Source: Pseudomonas sp. PDM04
GTDB lineage: Bacteria > Pseudomonadota > Gammaproteobacteria > Pseudomonadales > Pseudomonadaceae
Assembly: GCF_014851765.1 (NCBI RefSeq)
Contig: NZ_JACVAI010000001.1
Span: 558,001-622,000, forward strand
Length of the DNA: 64,000 bases
Reading direction: 5' to 3'
In this document: in pieces, positions 17,900 to 27,477 of the stretch
Position numbering within the stretch: position 1 is the stretch's first letter
Layout of the letters: every line of letters begins with the position of its first letter
Notes under the pieces: model-generated
What the model saw: only the letters and a program-made list of their open reading frames with translations
Database searches by the model: none
Told to the model about the DNA's origin: nothing
Program-made: the position numbers and the translations under genes

Positions 17900-18940
17900 A
17901 TGAAAAAGCGCGTCGCACTGGTACTGGGCTCGGGGGGAGCGCGAGGCTATGCCCACATCGGAGTCATCGAGGAGATCGAGCGACGCGGCTACGACATCGC
18001 CTGTGTCGCCGGTTGCTCAATGGGGGCGGTGGTCGGCGGGATTTACTGCGCCGGCAAACTGGACGAGTACCGCAACTGGATCGAGAGCCTGGACTACCTG
18101 GATGTGTTGCGCCTGGTGGACGTCAGTTTTCGCCTCGGCGCGATACGCGGGGAGAAAGTGTTCGGCCAGATCCGCAAGATCGTCGGCGATATCAATATCG
18201 AAGACCTGCGCATCCCCTACACGGCGGTGGCCACCGACCTGACCAACCAGCAGGAAATCTGGTTCCAGGAAGGTTGCCTGCACCAGGCGATGCGCGCCTC
18301 CGCCGCGATTCCGAGCCTGTTCACCCCGGTCATGCAGGGCAACCGCATGCTGGTGGATGGCGGCATTCTCAACCCCTTGCCGATCGTGCCGGTGGTGTCG
18401 AGCCATTGCGACCTGATCATTGCGGTCAACCTCAACTCCACCAACCAGCGTCACTATCGACTGCCGGTGATCCAGCGCCCGGCGGCGTTCAGGTCGCGCT
18501 TCGACAGCCTGATCAGCTCGATGGGCTCCAAGCTGCCTTTCCGCCGCAAACAGGCGGAAAAATTGCTGCAGCTGGAAAAGGAAGCCCTGATCGCGGAGGC
18601 CGCCGAGATCAACCCGTGGATCGAATCCGCCGAACCCGAAGCCCAGCAGCCATCCGCCGCCCCCGAACGCGACGGCGCACCGAAGTCGGCCACGGGATCG
18701 TTCATCATCGACAACGTCGGGCCGGCGTCCCTGCTGGACTTGATCAACCAGAGTTTCGAGGTGATGCAGACGTCGTTGGCGCAGTACAAGATCGCCGGTT
18801 ATCCGCCGGATATCCTGATCAACGTGCCGAAGCGGGTGTGCCGTTTTTTCGAGTTCTACAAGGCGCCGGAGTTGATCGCGCTGGGGCGCGAGATTGCGCG
18901 CGATACGCTGGATCGGTATGAGAGTGAGCGCGAGTCCTGA
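17900..18940 (+). CDS. Patatin-like phospholipase (RssA/NTE family)
   Basis: This 346-residue protein is a serine lipase of the patatin family. The oxyanion loop LGSGGARGYAHIGVI is at residues 9-23. The nucleophile Ser40 lies in AGCSMGAVVG. The catalytic Asp lies in MLVDGGILNPLP near 153. A second half of about 150 residues, with an acidic, Pro-rich linker, is more variable. No signal peptide is visible. The start at 17900 (MKKRVALVLGSGGARG) fits all family members. Substrate is unknown; related proteins hydrolyse phospholipids or thioesters. Confidence 0.9.
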   Translation: MKKRVALVLGSGGARGYAHIGVIEEIERRGYDIACVAGCSMGAVVGGIYCAGKLDEYRNWIESLDYLDVLRLVDVSFRLGAIRGEKVFGQIRKIVGDINIEDLRIPYTAVATDLTNQQEIWFQEGCLHQAMRASAAIPSLFTPVMQGNRMLVDGGILNPLPIVPVVSSHCDLIIAVNLNSTNQRHYRLPVIQRPAAFRSRFDSLISSMGSKLPFRRKQAEKLLQLEKEALIAEAAEINPWIESAEPEAQQPSAAPERDGAPKSATGSFIIDNVGPASLLDLINQSFEVMQTSLAQYKIAGYPPDILINVPKRVCRFFEFYKAPELIALGREIARDTLDRYESERES

Positions 18941-18964
18941 TCCTGTGTGAGTAATCCAGCCCCA

Positions 18965-19034
18965 TCGCGAGCAGGCTCGCTCCCACACAGGCTCCTCGCG
19001 GGCAACCCTGTGGGAGCGAGCCTGCTCGCGATGG
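18965..19034. repeat. REPIN
   Basis: CGCGAGCAGGCTCGCTCCCACA and TGTGGGAGCGAGCCTGCTCG are inverted around about 25 bases. It lies between the convergent patatin gene and kdpE. Confidence 0.88.
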
Positions 19035-19046
19035 AGCCATTACCCG

Positions 19047-19754
19047 TCACTCGCGACTCGCGCCTGCGTCACTCAACAACCGATACCCCACCCCCGCCTC
19101 GGTCACGATAAACCGTGGACGGGTCGGGTCGTCGACCAGCTTCTGCCGCAAATGCCCGACCACGATCCGCAGGTAATGGCTGTCTTCGGTGTGGGTCGGC
19201 CCCCAGATGTCCTTGAGCAACTGTTGCTGGGTGATCACCCGTCCCGGGTGCCGGGCCAGTTGCGCCAGCACCGCGTATTCCTTGCGGGTCAGCGCTACTT
19301 CCACGCCGTCGAGCAACACCCGGCGATAGGCCAGGTCCACGGTCAGCGGGCCGAAGCTCAGCGCCGCCTGCTGGGTCTCGCCTGTCGGTGCCTGACGCAA
19401 CAACGCCCGCACCCGGGCAAGAAACTCCTGGATACCGAACGGCTTGGTCACGTAGTCATTCGCGCCGCCGTCGAGCGCTTCGACTTTCTGCCCCTCGCTG
19501 GCGCGTACCGACAGCACCAGCACCGGCACGGTCGACCATTCACGAAACTCGCGCAGCACCTGCTGGCCGTCCATGTCCGGCAGACCGAGGTCGAGCACCA
19601 GCAAATCAGGCTTGCTCAGCGCAGCTTGCGCCAGGCCTTCAGTCCCCGTACCGGCCTCCAGCACTTTGTAGCCTTGGGAAGTCAGGCTGATGCGCAGGAA
19701 TTTGCGGATCTGCGGTTCGTCGTCGATGACCAGGATGGTCGTGGTCTGGCTCAT
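19047..19754 (-). CDS. kdpE: Potassium-sensing response regulator
   Basis: This 235-residue OmpR-family regulator activates kdpFABC. The receiver domain has acidic pocket DDEP at 11-14, phospho-acceptor Asp55 in LLVLDLGLPDMDG, and Lys in KPFGIQEF near 105. The C-terminal winged helix (about 130-230) contains LTRKEYAVLAQLARHPGRV and DSHYLRIVVGHLRQKL. The ATG at 19754 (MSQTTTILVIDDEPQ) is chosen over an in-frame codon 30 bases upstream. It follows kdpD with a 56-bp gap, so both are probably cotranscribed from the kdp promoter. A KdpE-like box lies upstream of kdpF. Confidence 0.95.
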   Translation of the reverse strand: MSQTTTILVIDDEPQIRKFLRISLTSQGYKVLEAGTGTEGLAQAALSKPDLLVLDLGLPDMDGQQVLREFREWSTVPVLVLSVRASEGQKVEALDGGANDYVTKPFGIQEFLARVRALLRQAPTGETQQAALSFGPLTVDLAYRRVLLDGVEVALTRKEYAVLAQLARHPGRVITQQQLLKDIWGPTHTEDSHYLRIVVGHLRQKLVDDPTRPRFIVTEAGVGYRLLSDAGASRE

Positions 19755-19810
19755 GGTCTGCGGTCGCGGGATGGAGAATGGCAAAGGGTATCAGGCTTCA
19801 CGCTCATTGC

Positions 19811-22462
19811 TCAGCTCTCGCTTTCTTCGGCAGGTTGTTCCTGCAAAGGCAAGTGCAGTGTGATGCAGGTGCCACGCCCGTCGATGCCGTCGCCGACACT
19901 GATGCGTCCGCCATGGGCGCCGACCATGCCCTGACAGATCGCCAGCCCAAGCCCGGTGCCCTGCCCGCCCCGATCACCACGTGCGGCGGTGTAGAACATG
20001 TCGAAAATCTTCGCCCGTTCCGCCTCGGGGATCCCCGGCCCTTCATCACTGACCGCAAAAAACAGCTCGTCGCGATCCACGCCGGCGCGTAATTGCAGCC
20101 GTCCATGAAGGGGGGAAAAGCGCGCGGCGTTTTCCAGCACATTGACCAGTGCCTGCTCGATCAGTGCCGCATGGACGAACAGCAGGGGCAATTGCGCCGG
20201 GACTTCGGTGCTGACCTGCAACGGCGCCAGCACCGCACGCAGGCGATTGAGCGAACTGCCGACAATGTCGGCCGGCGCCACCCAATCGCGCGCCAGCTTC
20301 AATGCGCCATGACCGAGGCGGGTCATGTCCAGCAGGTTCTGGATGTAGCGATCCAGGCGTTCAGCCTCATCGCGCGTGCCTTCGAGCAGCTCACGGCGGT
20401 CTTCCAGCGGGATCGCTTCCCCCAGCGCCAACAGGCTGTCGATACTGCCGCGCATGGCGGTCAGCGGCGTGCGCAGGTCGTGGGACACCGAGGCCAGCAA
20501 GGCGCTGCGCAGTTGTTCGGTTTCACCGTGCAGACGTGCCGCCTCAAGGTCCTCAGCCAATTGTGCACGGGCCAAAGCCTGGGCCAGGGGTTGGCTCAGC
20601 GCGGTCAGCAGGCGCCGACGCTGACCGCTCAAGACCTGGCCCTCTCTGGCGCAGACACCGAGCAGCGCCAGCGGCCCGTCGTCCACGGACAGCGGCCACC
20701 ACCACCAACGCCCGAACGGCAGGGTGCCGGTGCCGGCGCCCGCCGGTTGGTCGTGTTGCCAGGCCCAGTCGGCGGCGGCACGCTCGGCCTCGGTGAATTC
20801 CAGCGGCCCACCGGTCTCGACTTTCCAACCGGCCTGACCGTCACGATTGAGCAGGCATACCTGCAAATCGCTCCAGCCGTCGAGGTGTTGCGCCGCGGCG
20901 CTGACCACCGCCTGGCGGTCAGTGGCGGCGGTGAGTTTGCGCGACAGGTCGAGCAGTTCGCTGGTCTCTTCCTGGGTGTCGCGTAACGCCTGCAACTGCC
21001 GGCGTTGACGTGCCGCGAGGTTGCCCGTGAGTGCCGCCATCAGCAGGAAAAACAGCAAGGTCAGCACGTCTTCTTCGCGCTGGATGCTGAAGGAAAAATT
21101 CGGCGGTATGAACAGGAAATCGTAGGTCAGAAACGACAGTGCCGCGCAGACCAGCGCCGGGCCGAGGCTGCTGCGCACCGCCACCAGCAACACGGCCGCG
21201 AGGAACACCAGCGAAATGTTCGGCAACGGCAGGACACTCGCCACGGCCCAGGCCAGGGCACTGGCCAACAGCGTTGCGACCACCGCCAGCGCATAGTCGA
21301 ACCACACCAGCGAGCGGGTCGAGCGCTGGCGGGGTTGATGCTGGGGGTGATCGCTGTCCAGGACGTTGATTTCCAGTCCGCGTGCATCGCGCAACAAGCG
21401 TGACGCCAGCCCCCCGCCGAACACTCGCCGCCGCCAGCGCTGCCGCGACTGCCCGACCAGCACCAGGCTGGCGCGGCGTTCGGCGGCGTGTTGAATCAGG
21501 GTTTTCGCCACTTCACCGGCGCGCAACAACACCACTTCGCCGCCCAGGCGCTCAGCCAGTTGCTGGGCACTTTGCAGGCGCAGGCGCGATTGCTCGTCGC
21601 GCACACTGCCGTTATCCACATGCACCAGGCTCCACGGCAGATGCCGACGCTGGGCAACGCGACTGGCATGGCGCACCAGGCGCTCGGCCTGGTCATCGCC
21701 ATCGACGCCCACCAGCAAGCGACCGCGCACCGCAGGGGCCGCCTGGCCAAGCTGTCGATAGCCCTGGGCCAGATCGTTATCGACCTGGGCCGCTGCCGTC
21801 TGCATCGCGAGTTCACGTAGCGCGGTGAGGTTGGTCTGGGTGAAGAAAGCATCAATGGCCGCCCGCGCCTGCTCCGGCACGTAGACCTTGCCGTCGCGCA
21901 GACGCTCGAGCAGTTCGCGCGGCGGCAGGTCGATCAGCAGCAGTTCATCGGCTTCCTGCAGCACCCAGTCCGGCAGGGTTTCGCGGACCTGCACACCGGT
22001 GATGCCGCGCACCTGATCGTTGAGGCTTTCCAGGTGCTGGACGTTGACCGTGGTGAACACGTCGATGCCGGCGGCGAGCAGCTCCTGGATGTCCTGCCAG
22101 CGTTTGGCGTGGCGACTGCCGGGCGCGTTGCTATGGGCCAGCTCGTCCACCAGCACCAGTTTCGGTCGGGCGGCGAGCAGCCCGTCGAGGTCCATTTCCT
22201 CGAGCATCACGCCACGGTATTCGGAGCGCACCAGTGGCTGTTGCGGCAAGCCACCGAGCAGCGCTTCGGTTTCCGCACGGCCGTGGGTCTCGACGACGCC
22301 GGCGATGACTTTCACACCCTGGCGCAACTGGGTATGCGCCGCTTGCAGCATGGCGTAGGTCTTGCCGACGCCGGGCGCGGCCCCCAGGAACACCTTGAGC
22401 CGACCACGGCCGTCACGGGGAAGGTCTGCTAACAGGGCGTCGGCGCGGCCGGAGTTGCTCAT
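19811..22462 (-). CDS. kdpD: Potassium sensor histidine kinase
   Basis: This 883-residue sensor kinase reports K+ limitation to KdpE. The N-terminal KdpD domain has Walker A GAAPGVGKTYAML at about 28-40. A universal-stress-like domain lies near 245-365. Four closely spaced membrane helices lie near 395-490 (DUF4118), followed by a GAF-like region. The kinase core has the phospho-His in SVSHDLRTPLTAM near 660 and the ATP-binding motifs DEGPGIPE and GTGLGLAIC near 830-855. Length matches E. coli KdpD closely. It lies downstream of kdpC, separated by a short hairpin. Confidence 0.96.
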   Translation of the reverse strand: MSNSGRADALLADLPRDGRGRLKVFLGAAPGVGKTYAMLQAAHTQLRQGVKVIAGVVETHGRAETEALLGGLPQQPLVRSEYRGVMLEEMDLDGLLAARPKLVLVDELAHSNAPGSRHAKRWQDIQELLAAGIDVFTTVNVQHLESLNDQVRGITGVQVRETLPDWVLQEADELLLIDLPPRELLERLRDGKVYVPEQARAAIDAFFTQTNLTALRELAMQTAAAQVDNDLAQGYRQLGQAAPAVRGRLLVGVDGDDQAERLVRHASRVAQRRHLPWSLVHVDNGSVRDEQSRLRLQSAQQLAERLGGEVVLLRAGEVAKTLIQHAAERRASLVLVGQSRQRWRRRVFGGGLASRLLRDARGLEINVLDSDHPQHQPRQRSTRSLVWFDYALAVVATLLASALAWAVASVLPLPNISLVFLAAVLLVAVRSSLGPALVCAALSFLTYDFLFIPPNFSFSIQREEDVLTLLFFLLMAALTGNLAARQRRQLQALRDTQEETSELLDLSRKLTAATDRQAVVSAAAQHLDGWSDLQVCLLNRDGQAGWKVETGGPLEFTEAERAAADWAWQHDQPAGAGTGTLPFGRWWWWPLSVDDGPLALLGVCAREGQVLSGQRRRLLTALSQPLAQALARAQLAEDLEAARLHGETEQLRSALLASVSHDLRTPLTAMRGSIDSLLALGEAIPLEDRRELLEGTRDEAERLDRYIQNLLDMTRLGHGALKLARDWVAPADIVGSSLNRLRAVLAPLQVSTEVPAQLPLLFVHAALIEQALVNVLENAARFSPLHGRLQLRAGVDRDELFFAVSDEGPGIPEAERAKIFDMFYTAARGDRGGQGTGLGLAICQGMVGAHGGRISVGDGIDGRGTCITLHLPLQEQPAEESES

Positions 22463-22511
22463 GCTTGGGAATCTCTTTTTTCAGAGGTTGAGGTGCTGTT
22501 TGTGAGGCCGT

Positions 22512-22533
22512 CTTCGCGGGCAAGCCCGCGAAG
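22512..22533. repeat. Perfect 10-bp palindrome between kdpC and kdpD
   Basis: CTTCGCGGGC-AA-GCCCGCGAAG is a short REP-like hairpin in the 86-bp gap between kdpC and kdpD. It could lower expression of kdpDE relative to kdpFABC or protect the upstream mRNA. Confidence 0.7.
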
Positions 22534-22548
22534 GATTGCGCCACCGAT

Positions 22549-23094
22549 CTACAACTTTTCCAGCGCGATGTTCAATGCCAACACATTCACTACCGGTGGC
22601 CCCACCAGCGGCTGCTCGATATGCGCTTCCAACAGCTGCTGCAGGGTCGACACCGGCACATTCCGCGCCGCCGCGACACGCGCCAGTTGATAGGCAATCG
22701 CCGCCGGTGGCAAGTGTGGATCGAGGCCACTGCCCGAAGTGGTCAGCATCGCCAGTGGCACCGGCCCCTGCCCCGGCACCTGCAGTTTGTTGGCATCGTC
22801 GAATACCCGGGTGGCCAGCGCCGGGTTGCTGGGGGACAGGTTGCTCGCGCTGCTCGACACGGTGGCAAACGCACCGGCGGACGGCCGCGGATGGAACCAG
22901 GCATCACCGACAAAATCCTGAGCAATCAGCGATGAGCCACGCACCTTGCCATCGGCGTCGCGCACCAGGCTGCCGTTGGCCTGATCGGGGAACGCGACCT
23001 GCGCGACGCCGGTGACCACCAGGGGGTAGGCAACACCGGTCATCAGGGTCATCAGCACCAGCAGGCTCAAGGCCGGACGTATCATTGTGGACAT
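22549..23094 (-). CDS. kdpC: Potassium-transporting ATPase subunit C
   Basis: This 181-residue single-span subunit of the Kdp K+ pump is needed for assembly and ATP affinity. One N-terminal membrane helix at about 8-28 ([20 protein letters not shown]) is followed by a periplasmic domain. That domain has the family motifs [16 protein letters not shown], and [20 protein letters not shown]. The ATG at 23094 has GAGGA seven bases upstream; a second Met three codons later is possible. It lies in kdpFABC order between kdpB and kdpD. Confidence 0.95.
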   Translation of the reverse strand: MSTMIRPALSLLVLMTLMTGVAYPLVVTGVAQVAFPDQANGSLVRDADGKVRGSSLIAQDFVGDAWFHPRPSAGAFATVSSSASNLSPSNPALATRVFDDANKLQVPGQGPVPLAMLTTSGSGLDPHLPPAAIAYQLARVAAARNVPVSTLQQLLEAHIEQPLVGPPVVNVLALNIALEKL

Positions 23095-23130
23095 TTCAAA
23101 ATCCTCGAATCGCAGGAAAACACAGCACGT

Positions 23131-23217
23131 TGTGGGAGCGAGCCTGCCCGACGGATTGACATCCTGAAGAGAGGTCGATTCATGGACCGCTTTCGCGAGC
23201 AGGCCGCTCCCACATGG
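23131..23217. repeat. REPIN inside the kdp operon
   Basis: TGTGGGAGCGAGCCTGC and an opposite, slightly degenerate copy (CGCGAGCAGGCCGCTCCCACA) flank about 45 bases. It occupies most of the 136-bp gap between kdpB and kdpC, an unusually wide spacing for these otherwise tightly packed genes. Confidence 0.85.
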
Positions 23218-23230
23218 GTAAGGTCGGTCG

Positions 23231-25288
23231 TTAAACCAGGTGCAAGGCCGTGAGCAGCATGTCGATCGCCTTGATGCCCACGAACGGCACCAGGATCCCG
23301 CCCAGGCCATAGATCAGCAGATTGCGTCGCAACAGCGCCGCCGCGCTCGCCGCCTGCACGCGCACTCCGCGCAAGGCCAGTGGAATCAGCACCACGATGA
23401 TCAGGGCGTTGAACACGATGGCCGACAGAATCGCGCTCTGCGGGCTGCTCAAATGCATGATGTTGAGCACGCCCAGTTGCGGATAGATCGAGGCGAACAA
23501 GGCCGGCAGGATCGCGAAGTACTTGGCCACGTCGTTGGCGATGGAGAACGTCGTCAGCGCACCTCGGGTCACCAGCAACTCCTTGCCGATCTGCACCACG
23601 TCCAGCAGCTTGGTCGGGTCGCTGTCGAGGTCGACCATGTTCGCCGCCTCGCGTGCCGCTTGCGTACCGTCGTTCATGGCCATGCCGACATCCGCCTGCG
23701 CCAGGGCCGGGGCGTCGTTGGCACCGTCGCCGCACATGGCGACCAGCCGACCGTCATTCTGCTCATGGCGAATGCGCGCCAGTTTTTTCTCCGGTGTGGC
23801 TTCGGCCAGCACGTCATCGACACCCGCTTCAGCGGCGATTGCCGCTGCGGTCAACGGGTTGTCGCCGGTGACCATGACCGTACGGATCCCCAGCTTGCGC
23901 AGCTCGGCGAAACGTTCACGAATGCCGGGCTTGACCACGTCCTTGAGGTGGATCGCCCCCAGCAGTTTGCCGTCTGCGCACACCAGCAACGGCGTGCCGC
24001 CGCTCTGGGCAATCTTGTCGATTTCACGGGACAGGGCTGGCGCAAGGTCAGCGCGTTTCTGGCCGACGAACGCCAGCAACGAATCCACGGCCCCCTTGCG
24101 ATAAACGCGACCCTGATAGTCGACCCCGGACAGGCGGGTTTCGGCGCTGAATGGAACGGCTGTCAGCATGTCGCTGGCCGGCTCGGCCTGCGGGTGCAGC
24201 CCACGCAGGTATTCGACGATGGATTTGCCTTCTGCCGTTTCATCGGCCAGCGACGCGAACAGCGCACCTTCGGCCAGCTCCCGGGGGGTCACGCCAGGCG
24301 CCGCATAAATCGCGGAGCAACGACGGTTACCGAAGGTGATGGTGCCGGTCTTGTCCAGCAGCAGGACATGCACGTCCCCTGCTGCTTCCACGGCGCGGCC
24401 GGATTTGGCGATCACGTTCAGGCGCACCAGACGGTCCATCCCGGCAATCCCGATGGCGGACAGCAGGCCACCAATGGTAGTCGGAATCAGCGTGACCAAT
24501 AACGCCACCAGGAACACCAGCGGCAAGCTGCCGTTGGCGAAGTGGGCGAACGGTTGCAGGGTCACGACCACCAGCAGGAAGATCAGGGTCAAGCCGATCA
24601 GCAGGATATCGAGTGCCACCTCATTCGGGGTCTTCTGGCGCTTGGCACCTTCGACCAACGCGATCATGCGGTCCAGGGTCGACTCGCCAGGGTTGGCGGT
24701 GATGCGCACCAGCAGCCAGTCGGAGACCAGCCGGGTGTTGCCGGTCACCGCGGAGCGGTCGCCGCCGGATTCGCGGATCACGGGCGCGGACTCACCGGTA
24801 ATCGCCGCCTCGTTGACCGCCGCGATCCCTTCGATGACCTCGCCGTCACCGGGGATCATTTCCCCGGCCTCGACACGCACCACGTCACCCTTGCGCAAAC
24901 GGGCGGCGGGGATCACTTCAAAGGCGCCATTGGCGGTCTTGCGACGGGCGCTCAAGCCTTCGCTACCAGCCTTGAGGCTGTCGGCGCGGGCCTTGCCGCG
25001 CCCCTCTGCCAAGGCTTCGGCGAAGTTGGCGAAGAGCACGGTGAACCACAGCCACAGCGCGATCTGTGCAGCGACGAAGGTCGGCACCACGCTGTCGGGA
25101 ATGAAGCACAGCACAGTGGTCAGTACGGCGGTCAACTCAACCACCAGCATCACCGGTGCGCGCTGCAATTGCCGTGGGTCGAGCTTGACGAAGGCTTGCA
25201 CCAGCGCCGGACGCCACAAAGCGGAGATCGCGGTTTTCGGTTGTTCCGGGGCTTTGACGGCGACCGGTTTGGTTGCGGGCATATTCAT
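23231..25288 (-). CDS. kdpB: Potassium-transporting P-type ATPase catalytic subunit B
   Basis: This 685-residue P-type ATPase energises K+ uptake by KdpA. The phosphorylated Asp lies in [13 protein letters not shown] near 310. TGESAPV of the actuator domain lies near 170. The hinge [19 protein letters not shown] lies near 525. Membrane helices fit the seven-helix KdpB layout, and length is as in E. coli. It lies 10 bp downstream of kdpA and 136 bp upstream of kdpC, a gap that holds a REPIN. All catalytic motifs are intact. Confidence 0.97.
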   Translation of the reverse strand: MNMPATKPVAVKAPEQPKTAISALWRPALVQAFVKLDPRQLQRAPVMLVVELTAVLTTVLCFIPDSVVPTFVAAQIALWLWFTVLFANFAEALAEGRGKARADSLKAGSEGLSARRKTANGAFEVIPAARLRKGDVVRVEAGEMIPGDGEVIEGIAAVNEAAITGESAPVIRESGGDRSAVTGNTRLVSDWLLVRITANPGESTLDRMIALVEGAKRQKTPNEVALDILLIGLTLIFLLVVVTLQPFAHFANGSLPLVFLVALLVTLIPTTIGGLLSAIGIAGMDRLVRLNVIAKSGRAVEAAGDVHVLLLDKTGTITFGNRRCSAIYAAPGVTPRELAEGALFASLADETAEGKSIVEYLRGLHPQAEPASDMLTAVPFSAETRLSGVDYQGRVYRKGAVDSLLAFVGQKRADLAPALSREIDKIAQSGGTPLLVCADGKLLGAIHLKDVVKPGIRERFAELRKLGIRTVMVTGDNPLTAAAIAAEAGVDDVLAEATPEKKLARIRHEQNDGRLVAMCGDGANDAPALAQADVGMAMNDGTQAAREAANMVDLDSDPTKLLDVVQIGKELLVTRGALTTFSIANDVAKYFAILPALFASIYPQLGVLNIMHLSSPQSAILSAIVFNALIIVVLIPLALRGVRVQAASAAALLRRNLLIYGLGGILVPFVGIKAIDMLLTALHLV

Positions 25289-25298
25289 CGATAACTCC

Positions 25299-26993
25299 TT
25301 AGAAGCCCATGCTCAGATGTTCAGCGATGGGACCCAGCGCCAGCGTCGGCAGGAAAGTCAGGCCGCCCACCAGCAAGATGGTCACGGTCAACAAGGTCAC
25401 GAACAGCGCGCCGTGGGTCGGGAAGCTGTTCTGGCCGATCGGCGCGGTTTTCTTCATCGCCAGGCTACCGGCGAGTGCCAGTACCGGCAGGATGTAACCG
25501 AAGCGACCGATCAACATGCCCAGGCCCAGCATCAGGTTGTGGAACGCGGTGTTGGCGCCAAAGCCACCGAACGCCGACCCGTTGTTGGCACTGGCCGAGG
25601 TGTAGGCGTAAAGCAGCTGGCTGAAACCGTGCGCCCCCGGATTGCTCACCGATGCCACAGGCCCTGGCAGGCTCGCGGCTATCGCGCCCAGTACCAGCAC
25701 GCCCACCGGCATCACCAGCAGGGTCACGACCAGCAATTGCACTTCCCTGGCCTGCAGCTTCTTGCCGAGGTATTCCGGGGTGCGGCCGATCATCAGGCCG
25801 GCGAGAAACACCGCGATCAACACGTTGAGCAACATGCCGTAGAGCCCGGCGCCGACACCGCCGAAGATCACTTCGCCGACCATCATGTTGACCAGCGCGA
25901 CCATGCCGCTCAGCGGGTTGAGACTGTCATGCATGGCGTTGACCGAACCGTTGGAGGCCGCCGTCGTCGTCACCGACCACAGCACGGTGGCGGTGGTGCC
26001 GAAGCGCGCTTCCTTGCCTTCCAGCGGTGCGGTCTGTTCGACGGCAACGTTGTTCAGGGCCGGGTTCGGCTGGTATTCGGCCCACAGCGCCGTCGCGCCG
26101 CCGATCAGGAACAGCGCGAGCATGCAGGCAATGATTGCGCGGCTCTGGCGCAGGTCCTTGACGTAGTGGCCGAAGGTGAACACCAGGGCCACCGGGATCA
26201 GGATGATCGACGCCACCTCGAACAGGTTGCTCCACGCCGTCGGGTTCTCGAACGGATGCGCCGAGTTGACCCCGAAGAAGCCGCCGCCATTGGTCCCCAA
26301 TTGCTTGATCGCAATCTGGCTGGCCGCCGGGCCGAGCGGGATGACCTGGTCGACACCCTGCATCGTCACGGCATTGACGTACTGGGCGAAGGTTTGTGGC
26401 ACGCCCTGCCAGACCAGGTACAAGGCCAGCAACAGGCACAGCGGCAGCAGGCCGTAGAGCGTGGCGCGGGTCATGTCGACCCAGAAATTGCCCAGGGTCT
26501 GGGCCGATTTGCGCCCGATCCCGCGACACAAGGCAACCAGCACCGCCAGACCAGTGGCGGCACTGACGAAGTTCTGCACGGTAAGCCCGGCCATCTGACT
26601 GAGGTAGCTCAGCGAGGCTTCGCCGCTGTAGGCCTGCCAGTTGGTGTTGGTCATGAAGCTGATGGCGGTGTTGAACGCCAGCGTCCACTCCTGTCCCGGC
26701 AGGTTCTGCGGGTTGAGCGGCAAGTGATCCTGGAACAACAGGATCGCGAACAACAACAAGAAGCCCGCCAGGTTGAAGGCGAGCAAGGCCAGCGTGTACT
26801 TCTGCCAACTCTGTTCAGCCTGCGGATCGACACCGGCCACCCGATAGCAGCCCCGTTCGACCGGACCGAGGAGCGGCGTCAGCCAGGTGCGCTGGCCCTC
26901 CATGACCTTGTAATAGAAGCGTCCGAGAAAAGGTGCTGGGATCAGCACCACGGCGAAGAAGGCCAGGATCAGCCAATAATCATAACTGTGCAT
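25299..26993 (-). CDS. kdpA: Potassium-transporting ATPase potassium-binding subunit A
   Basis: This 564-residue channel-like subunit forms the K+ path, with four pore repeats. Pore-loop segments are visible as [19 protein letters not shown] near 120, [19 protein letters not shown] near 235, and [15 protein letters not shown] near 475. About ten membrane helices are present. The frame is open 64 codons upstream, but the ATG at 26993 ([15 protein letters not shown]) is the family start and leaves room for kdpF, whose stop lies 8 bp upstream. This is the second gene of the operon. Confidence 0.97.
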   Translation of the reverse strand: MHSYDYWLILAFFAVVLIPAPFLGRFYYKVMEGQRTWLTPLLGPVERGCYRVAGVDPQAEQSWQKYTLALLAFNLAGFLLLFAILLFQDHLPLNPQNLPGQEWTLAFNTAISFMTNTNWQAYSGEASLSYLSQMAGLTVQNFVSAATGLAVLVALCRGIGRKSAQTLGNFWVDMTRATLYGLLPLCLLLALYLVWQGVPQTFAQYVNAVTMQGVDQVIPLGPAASQIAIKQLGTNGGGFFGVNSAHPFENPTAWSNLFEVASIILIPVALVFTFGHYVKDLRQSRAIIACMLALFLIGGATALWAEYQPNPALNNVAVEQTAPLEGKEARFGTTATVLWSVTTTAASNGSVNAMHDSLNPLSGMVALVNMMVGEVIFGGVGAGLYGMLLNVLIAVFLAGLMIGRTPEYLGKKLQAREVQLLVVTLLVMPVGVLVLGAIAASLPGPVASVSNPGAHGFSQLLYAYTSASANNGSAFGGFGANTAFHNLMLGLGMLIGRFGYILPVLALAGSLAMKKTAPIGQNSFPTHGALFVTLLTVTILLVGGLTFLPTLALGPIAEHLSMGF

Positions 26994-27001
26994 AGCCGCT
27001 C

Positions 27002-27091
27002 CTAGTTCCGGTCCGCGCGCAACAGCGCAACCAACAGATAAATGAACAGCCCCACTGCCAGCAGCAGTGACACTCCGTCCAGAACGCTCAT
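27002..27091 (-). CDS. kdpF: KdpF small subunit, 29 residues
   Basis: A 29-residue single-span peptide, MSVLDGVSLLLAVGLFIYLL followed by VALLRADRN, lies immediately upstream of kdpA. It has one hydrophobic helix (about 8-24) and a positively charged tail. KdpF stabilises the KdpABC complex. The ATG at 27091 has a GGAG-like site (ACGGAGAAC) on the minus strand. It is the first gene of kdpFABC-DE and easily missed because of its size. Confidence 0.93.
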   Translation of the reverse strand: MSVLDGVSLLLAVGLFIYLLVALLRADRN

Positions 27092-27176
27092 GGAAGTTCT
27101 CCGTGTAACGGCGTATTGCCGCGTGTGGAGTCATTGTCGGAAGGAAGGCTGTAAAGGAACGAGATCGAGGGGGATG

Positions 27177-27199
27177 GCGGGGCATAAAGAAAGTGTAAA
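27177..27199 (-). promoter_or_regulatory. KdpE-like binding site upstream of kdpFABC
   Basis: On the minus strand the sequence TTTACACTTTCTTTATGCC continues with CCGCC. This resembles the T-rich tandem KdpE box of the E. coli kdp promoter as I recall it (TTTATA and TTTACA half-sites followed by CCCCGCC), with the half-sites in a comparable arrangement. It is about 90-110 bp upstream of the kdpF start. The core promoter elements between were not clearly recognised. Confidence 0.6.
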
Positions 27200-27244
27200 G
27201 AGTGGGTTTATGCCTTTGTTACAGGGGGGGGTTGGCGGTCCTCT

Positions 27245-27312
27245 TCGCCAGCAGGCTCGCTCCCACTGTGAAATGCGTACCTCTGTGGGAGCGAGCCTGC
27301 TCGCGAAGGCGG
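27245..27312. repeat. REPIN between kdpF and eat
   Basis: TTCGCCAGCAGGCTCGCTCCCAC and GTGGGAGCGAGCCTGCTCGCGAA are inverted around about 20 bases. It sits in the divergent interval between the kdp promoter and the eat promoter and may insulate them. Confidence 0.88.
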
Positions 27313-27419
27313 CATGACGGGCAACAACGCCCTCAACTGATGCACAAAACGCTGACATCGAGCAGCGAACATCCCCGATACGACATTGTTTCAAGACTTT
27401 ACGACATGCTTCTGAACAA

Positions 27420-27435
27420 TGGCACGCCCACTGCA
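27420..27435 (+). promoter_or_regulatory. Sigma-54 (-24/-12) promoter of the ethanolamine permease gene
   Basis: TGGCACGCCCACTGCA matches the RpoN consensus TGGCAC-N5-TTGCA at all but one base of the two elements. The invariant GG and GC have the required 10-base spacing. It lies 42 bp upstream of the ATG at 27478. A 7-bp inverted repeat (CATTGTT at 27384-27390, AACAATG at 27415-27421) overlaps its left end and may be an activator or repressor site. Confidence 0.7.
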
Positions 27436-27477
27436 CACGCCCTCTCCCGAGCTTTCCAACCGTCCAGGGAGAAACGC

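Noticed and set aside
24336..27005. 889-codon open frame on the plus strand opposite kdpA/kdpB
   Set aside because: It is antisense to two well-conserved kdp genes. Its translation is low in complexity, rich in Gln/His/Arg, and shows no family; such long shadows are common opposite high-GC genes.
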